Shown here: positions 57,901 to 64,000 of the stretch, piece after piece
How the letters are laid out: each line of letters begins with the position of its first letter
Numbering within the stretch: the stretch's first letter is position 1
Assembly (NCBI GenBank): GCA_930367205.1
Contig: OV884011.1
Coordinates: 106,879,139 to 106,943,138, forward strand
Reading direction: 5' to 3'
Length of the DNA stretch: 64,000 nt
From: Acanthosoma haemorrhoidale
Taxonomy: Eukaryota; Arthropoda; Insecta; Hemiptera; Acanthosomatidae
Notes under the pieces: model-generated
What the model saw: only the letters and a program-made list of their open reading frames with translations
What the model was told of the DNA's origin: nothing
The model's database searches: none
Position numbers and translations under genes: made by a program

Positions 57901-60900
57901 TATAGATACTAAGACCATAACAAAAAAGTTAGTTAATTGTGCAATAACACACAATTAAGGGTTTAGAAGATCTTACTAATAACTTCCTATTAATTGAGCT
58001 AATTATCGTAGGATTATTTTTATTATCATTCCCATCCAAAAACAGTTTTTGTAACAAGCCCCATTGTTTCATAATTTACTGAGTTTGCCACAGAAGTTTT
58101 TATAATATTTTTTAAATCTGCCATTAATCTCATTATTTAAATTTATTCCTTGAGGTCTCCTCTTTGTCAGTTTTTTTTGTAAGATATTGAACAATGCCAA
58201 ATCATTATTTTTTAAATATATTTGTGTAATTGGTGGATTTTACCAGTCAGGTGTTAGAAAGTCCAGCAGGTTCAGCAGACTTAAAGTAATTATTTTACAG
58301 TTAGTGGTGTGTTACCGTCTTTGCAGTTGATACGTTCTTGCTTTGTAATAAAATGTCATTCTTAATCTAGATAGGTTAAAAATATATTTACAATTCAAAT
58401 TAGAAAAGATAAGGTAATACAAAGTATTTTTCTGTGAGATAAACCATGCCACATTCTCCTATACTTTGCTCAACTATGGTGTAAGAATGATTATTTTAGT
58501 TCTAGACAGAATATATAAATATACTGAATTTCCATTAATCATTAAACAATGAAATATAAATATTAACCAGGCAGAAACAAAATTATTTTTCAATAAAAAG
58601 GTCTACATCACTACATTTTATATTTTTCATCAATGAGTACGTGGTAATCTTTAAAGCTTGCTCTATAGGAACTAATAATAAAATTGTAAAATGTTCAATA
58701 GCAGTTAATTTTTTTATAAAAAATTTAAAAAGGTCAATTTAATTTGGCTATTATTGATTATTGCACAATTTTTTTTTTTATGAGTAGTGAAAATGCCTGA
58801 ACCAGTAAAATAATGGAAATTTATACCATGTTATGAGAAAACAAGATGTAAGCCGATGACTGTGTTTTGGGTAAAGTCATGAGTCTAGAATAGTTCCCAC
58901 AAACTCAGATGAATGCATATTATTACTGGAGAAATTTATTGAATTATCCATAAATGAAGAGCTGCAATCAATGTTTGAACAAAGAAACCACAAATTCTGG
59001 TTATAAAAACAGAAAACAATTTATTACAGAAGCTCATGAATGCCTTCCCATCTTTCTATTTAGTTCAAGATAGATTTAGAGCAGTTATGAGCTACATCAC
59101 AAAAAAAAGAAACCAGCTGGAAAATAGTGCTTACAGAGACAACAGACAGAGACATATAGATAGAGACTTACAAATGTTACTCATGAACATAAATATCTCA
59201 TATTATCCCATCAGGTTCACCCATCCATGAAAAAATTATTAGGTTTTTGTATTTTTATACCAAAGTTATAATAGTATAAGTTATTATTATAATAAGAATG
59301 TTGCATGAAAAAACATTTCAAGCTTACTTAGTGTTACCGAATCCTATTTCCTTCAATCATTACATCAATAATACCTCCGATTGGTTTATTGTTGCGTTTG
59401 TTTCCTCCCCATTCAGACTCCGTTGTTTCTAGGTGTTAAATTGCCTCCCACAGTTCTTTCATAGAGATTTTTTAATTTGGTGTCTGACTAATAATCATTT
59501 TACTACAAACTATATATCTTCTTATTCTTATCTCCACTGTATCTGTCACAATGTATCCAATGTCAACTGTGTTTCACTTGACTCTATTACAGTCACCAAT
59601 AGACTATTTTGAATTTAAAATCATTTATTTTTGTATGTACAATTGCAATTTGGCATACTATAGGAAATGTAGTAGTTAAAGGGAACAACAAAGCAGTCAG
59701 AAATTATCATTTTTCATTTTCTGCAATGAAAATTGATATAGTAATTGGGTTTCCTGCTTTAAGTGCCACACTGGATTGGGGGGGGGGTGAGATGAGAGAT
59801 TAGTACAATCACAAAGGAATTGGGTCCCTGGGACCAGGGAGGCAGGAATGGAAATTCTTCTAATGGGAAGTTGCTACATCTCGGATGAAGGAGTAGTTGA
59901 AGAAATAAGAGTATGGTCGCTGGTTTAGAAGGGCTGTATTGCAGAGAATAGATGCAGATGGTATTAGATGGCTTGGCACTTCTCAAGAATTCTATTCCGT
60001 AAGATCAGGAATAAATATATAAATAAGTATAGTTTTGTAGATAATTCTCTATATTTCTATAGCTTGGTGGGTTTGTCTGGGAGGTGAAGAAGTAGTCGGT
60101 ATCGTCAGTTAGTATCTTGTTATTTGGAGGTCCTATCTGAGTCACTTTTCTGATATAAGTGCTAGATAGGTGGTCTATGATTTAGTTGGAATGAATGAGA
60201 AAGCTTTAGGACAGGAAGAATGAAGGAGGGCAGGGGTGACATGAAGGGAATTTTTGGTATTCCCTCTAAACATAACACCAGTAAGTAATAAGAATGATGA
60301 CGATGTGGTAGTGGTGAAGGATATGCTTAAGTATCTTTCTGGTAGGTATGGTATGATGATGAGGAAGGGAATCAATATGTAACAAAAAATACATCATGTT
60401 ATTTGCTATACTATTTTTCTCTCTGTTAACAGGCTTTCAAACAAATTAAAAACTTGTTTACAGCCAAATTATTTACAAAAAAATGTGCAACAGTCTACTT
60501 TGCTTCATTTTTATTGCTTGCCTCCAAAACTATAAGTTCTAGGATATCATTGAATTTCTTTTTGTATTACAGTCTTTAGATGTCCTCAGTGACAAGGAAA
60601 AAATAAGAACATTAAATCTTAAATAGTACCTTAGCAGTGATTTAGGGAAGCTTTACAGTCAGAGTGAAGTGGTTCAGTTATTAGATAAGGGGTCCAATTT
60701 TTCACATTTAATTTTTTAACGTACTTCCCATTAGTAAACCTTAACAAATCCTAAACATAGCTCAAGGTGTTGTGTCGAATATACCATTAAAATGTCAGAT
60801 CGATGCTACTATCGTACAACGATAATTACATAAGAAGAAGCCATACCTACAGACAAAAGGCGATGTACCACTTCTTCTTTAACTGCCTCCAGTGTGCTGC

Positions 60901-61569
60901 TAAGTGTGGAGGAATATACTCGGTCCATCATTTCTCTGGTCCTCGGAAAATATTGCATTTCACCATTAGAGGTTCCTGTTGCCAATCTCAGTCTCCTTAT
61001 ATAACATTCTAGGTATATCCTGAGGTTTCTTTCATATTGACCTAGTTTTGAATATCCTTTTTGCTTTTCTATGTACTCCCATGTGACGTAAGTGATTGGA
61101 TCATTTTAGTCAGTGTTTCTTTGATGGCTCTGAGATTATCCTCATGTCCATCACCTCTTTTATTCTCTCATTTCTCTTATAACCAATTTCTTCTTGTTTT
61201 ACTAACTATTCTTTTCAGTTATAACATCTCGATTGCTATGATCATAACATCACCTGCCCTTATGTGTTTTTAAAGATTTGTACAACCGTGAATATAAATT
61301 GTATAATAATAAAAATTGCATTAATATAGCAGTGGTCTTTTGAGTTACTTGTCAATACTAACTCGCAATATTAAAGAAGTTTCCTTCTTCACGCTGTTTT
61401 TAAATGGCATACATTTTATAACCTATGAAATTAAACTTCAACAAGTGAAATGCTTACTACTATGAAAAAAATGAAGCCAAATGTAATAAATACATTTATA
61501 AAAATATTTGTGAACATGATTTTAATGATAGTTTGAATTACATTTTGTAATTATAATTGCAATACATAA
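54989..61569. other. AT-rich spacer with faint RT relics
   Basis: There is no host gene. Near 56575-56720 (plus) KIYTRILEKKWRSFEGF and EEQHTFRTHGQT resemble the RT finger/palm segment (KI..RIL...L, Q..FR.....T). Near 59770-60100 (minus) KLYLFIYS, SYGIEFLRSAKPSNTI resembles the jockey thumb (LYG...WG.AK.SN...Q). Both are heavily decayed. A poly-G run is at about 59779-59787. Confidence 0.4.
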
Positions 61570-61835
61570 TAACCTCCGGCTCTTCAAGCAGCCTATCTCT
61601 GGATTACATCTACATGGAGGACTATTCCTTTGCTAAGGAGGGCCAAGAGCCCAGGGGATGTACTGAAAGGCCCATCAGGCCGAGGCGATGTGCCCCTGCT
61701 CTGCCCACCTTTCCCAGGCCCAGGAGTAATAATGCTCTAAAGTTTTGGAAAATACTAAGTTGATTTGCTTAGTCCATAACTCATATTTAATATTAGCATA
61801 AATTACATTCTTAGAAAACATTACACACTACATTA
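61570..61835 (+). pseudogene. Partial duplicate of the exon at 62737-63027
   Basis: This matches 62826 to about 63115, including intron sequence after the splice site (actcatatttaa, aattacattct), so the copy arose at DNA level. Its frame is still open: TSGSSSSLSLDYIYMEDYSF, RPRRCAPALPTFPRPRS, NNALKFWK. It lacks the N-terminal 29 codons and a DPN-type insertion. A deletion removes the last codons, the gtatgt donor and the following intron bases, so it can no longer splice. A TGA closes the frame at about 61761. Confidence 0.8.
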
Positions 61836-62500
61836 TTTACTGTTAATTTATTATTACTGGTTGTATGTCCATTAAGAAGTCGAGTTAATTAATTGTATCC
61901 AACTCTCTATGATGAGAAAATATTCGGTTTTTTAATTAATTAATCAATGATATTAAATAATTTTTCCTGTAATTGCTTTTATTTATAGAATCAAATGGAA
62001 CCATTATGCAAAATATTTTGCCTCTAACTCATACATGGGTTGAGTTAAAAGTTCCCAACATAGATTTTAATGGTTTTTTGTGAAAAGATAAAAGACAAAT
62101 TACGAATAAATCAAGACGTAGACCTTGAATATAATCGAAAAAATTAATTTTTTTAGCACTAAGTTAATTATTGACAATCATGTATCAAGGAGTATTTTTC
62201 ATGCCCTCTTATCTTCAAATGTCATGTCAGTGTAAAATCCCGTATTTATATTAAAATTCAACTTTTTCAAATTATTGAATATCTAGAACGCAAAAATGTC
62301 AAGGCCTGGCAGACAGGGAGGGGGGTGGTGAAAATATAAGGGTTTCTGGTTTGAAAAAAACCAAGGAAACCCTGATAACGGTTTGAGCTGGATGGCTACG
62401 GGTGTAGGTGCTGCCTCCACGTGGCTCCAGTGGACACTAGTGGCTCCCCCAGTTGTCCGTTGAACATACGAACTCAGTCAAGCTCCTTACGTGTGCTGTG
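61836..62500. other. Upstream region of the 62.7-kb gene
   Basis: AT-rich, then GC-richer from about 62380. No repeat recognised. Confidence 0.45.
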
Positions 62501-62510
62501 TCGGTTCAGT
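62474..62510 (+). promoter_or_regulatory. Candidate initiator sites
   Basis: Two TCAGT-type initiators, TCAGTC at 62474-62479 and TCAGTG at 62506-62511, lie 230-260 bp upstream of the ATG in a locally GC-richer stretch, with no TATA box at -30. These are plausible start sites only. Confidence 0.35.
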
Positions 62511-62736
62511 GTAGTCTATGTGCAGTGTGATGCGTGTTTTCGAATCGTGATCAAAGTTTAATTTTATAATTTCATTTTTATATTTTAATCATAACCAGAA
62601 AACATCCATAGGCACATTCATGACTCGCTAGTGTTGGTTTTATAATTTTTTTATTTTATTTTATTATTTTTCCGTTTGGTCGGGTAATACCTGTTCCGTT
62701 CTATCGGCCGGATTATCGACCCCGTCAGCTGACAAT

Positions 62737-63027
62737 ATGGAAAACGGCGTTGCCAGTTTCGACCTGTCGACGGAGGAGACGCCAAGTTACTTCAAGAGCT
62801 CCTTCGCTAGATCTATGGCCTTCAACACCTCCGGCTCTTCTGGCAGCAAGTCTCTGGATTACGTCTACATGGAGGACTTGTCCACGGCTAAGGAGGATCC
62901 AGAGCCCAGGAGATGTACTCCAAGGTCTACCAGGCCGAGGCGAAGTGTCCCTGCTTTGCCCACTTTCGATCCCAACTTTCCCAGGGCTAGGGGTAACGAT
63001 GCTCTGAAGTTTTGGAAAATGAAACAG
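62737..63027 (+). CDS. First coding exon of an unrecognised gene
   Basis: 97 codons from ATG (context caatATGG) to a consensus donor, CAG|gtatgt, in phase 0. The sequence is hydrophilic with a Ser-rich start (MENGVASFDLSTEETPSYFK), a GSSGSKSLDYVYMED segment containing two Tyr, an Arg/Pro-rich basic part (RRCTPRSTRPRRSVPALP) and KFWKMKQ at the end. There is no signal peptide, membrane segment or coiled coil. It is balanced in codon use and GC-richer than its flanks. The partial copy at 61570-61835 kept the frame, which supports real coding. I do not recognise the family; it is probably a cytoplasmic protein with a disordered N-terminus. Later exons are beyond 64000. Confidence 0.7.
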
Positions 63028-64000
63028 GTATGTCAGTGTTTATACTAAGTTTATTTGCTATCCCCAGAACTCATATTTAACAGCAGCAGTAATTACATTC
63101 TCAGATAACATTCGCGTGCTTTAATTATAATATCAGTTGCTTTATATTATTCTCATATCTCAGGTGTTCCTTTTTTTATTTTATATCGTCTTATGATTGG
63201 GGATTCAGAAGCAACAGGTGGTGGTGTAGGCATTATTGGGGTTAAGTTGCCGGTAACAGTCGAGCCATTGTTGTCATTGGTTTGCTTTTGAATCAGTCCT
63301 ATTGGATTAGTGTCAATTGTTGACAAATTGTATATTACCATTGAATCGTGTTCCTGGTATCTTCTGTGTTTATATTTAAACTTCTTATAACAAAGTAAAC
63401 AGAAAGAAAAACTTTCATTATTAAGGGGAGATATTTCGAAATTGAAAGATGGTTGAAATATTATCACCGCCTACACTAGAAGCCCATTATGTTGCTTCTG
63501 ATAGTTCCATAAAATATTGGTCTGTTGGAAAGTACTTGGGATACTTTCAATTATTGTATTTTTATTGTTATTACCCCTACTGTTACCCGTCATAATCTGC
63601 CAGTTTATCATTACTTATTGTTATTTTATGTTATAAAATCAGAAAGACTGTAGCAAAGTAGTTTGTTATTTAGTCTGTTTTTATGCCCTATGGTTAATAA
63701 ATACTCTGGAATTTTAATTGGTGTCGACACAAGTTTATCAAAATGCAGAGCAGATCCGATTATCATATTCGCGAAAATTAAGATAAAACGAATTGAATCG
63801 TTCGAAATTACTATTTTTAAAGGATTTTAGTATTTATTAATATCAATATATTGCAATACATTATTACATGTAAAATTTCACAGAGTTGTCTGATTTGATG
63901 GGTTAATATCGAGATATTTCTTTTATTTTACACTATGATTATGGTGTAGACATCCTTCATTCACTATTTTTAATTAATAAAAATTAAAACAATTAATTGT
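63028..64000 (+). other. Intron 1 of the 62.7-kb gene (partial)
   Basis: AT-rich. It contains a 104-codon minus-strand frame (63467-63153) with a Cys/Phe-rich start, FCLLCYKKFKYKHRRY, and a Pro/Ser/Thr-rich end. It could be a decayed fragment of a membrane-protein tail or chance. Confidence 0.5.

Noticed and set aside
1..64000. CRISPR arrays, bacterial operons, integrase or phage genes
   Set aside because: No regularly spaced repeats, Shine-Dalgarno-linked gene clusters or prophage genes; the DNA is eukaryotic throughout.

Overview
The window is AT-rich eukaryotic DNA from an insect. The evidence is a spliced paramyosin gene with GT-AG introns and insect-like sequence, several jockey- and R1-type non-LTR retrotransposons, mariner/Tc1 relics and TCAGT-type initiators. 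A decayed multicopy protein known to me from hemipteran assemblies (3.43-4.52 kb) and the loose, repeat-filled introns suggest a hemipteran with a fairly large genome; this placement is inference.

Region 1 (1 to about 20.1 kb, minus strand) holds the 5' two thirds of the muscle thick-filament gene paramyosin. Fourteen coding exons can be placed to the base, 1863 nt or 621 codons in one continuous frame, from the ATG at 19880 to 618. The last quarter of the protein lies beyond the left edge. A GC-rich stretch marks the main promoter. Between exons 12 and 13 is a separate first exon (1105-1474) with its own TATA box, initiator and a perfect MEF2 site. It splices in phase to exon 13, exactly where fly miniparamyosin diverges from paramyosin. 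The introns carry a decayed transposon-associated gene, an inverted-repeat MITE, two mariner-type MITEs and a 1.2-kb inverted-repeat element that one of those MITEs has entered.

Region 2 (20.1-46.5 kb) has no convincing host gene. It contains a 1.83-kb element with terminal inverted repeats of about 210 bp, a (TC)n tract, a Tc1 transposase relic split by a 300-bp foldback element, two jockey-type reverse transcriptase fragments, an unassigned decayed coding relic at 33.8-34.5 kb, a 394-bp MITE and a 5'-truncated, internally deleted R1-like element (38.3-40.6 kb).

Region 3 (46.5-55 kb) has a GC-rich island, a decayed minus-strand jockey-like element with a 232-bp tandem duplication, and abutting it a nearly complete plus-strand jockey element (about 50.5-54.98 kb). 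That element has an intact 888-codon endonuclease/RT ORF, a frameshifted gag ORF, a 47-nt poly(A) tail and a probable target-site duplication.

Region 4 (55-64 kb) is AT-rich spacer with faint RT relics. It is followed by the first coding exon (62737-63027) of an unrecognised plus-strand gene and, 1.25 kb upstream, a partial DNA-level copy of that exon which has lost its splice donor.
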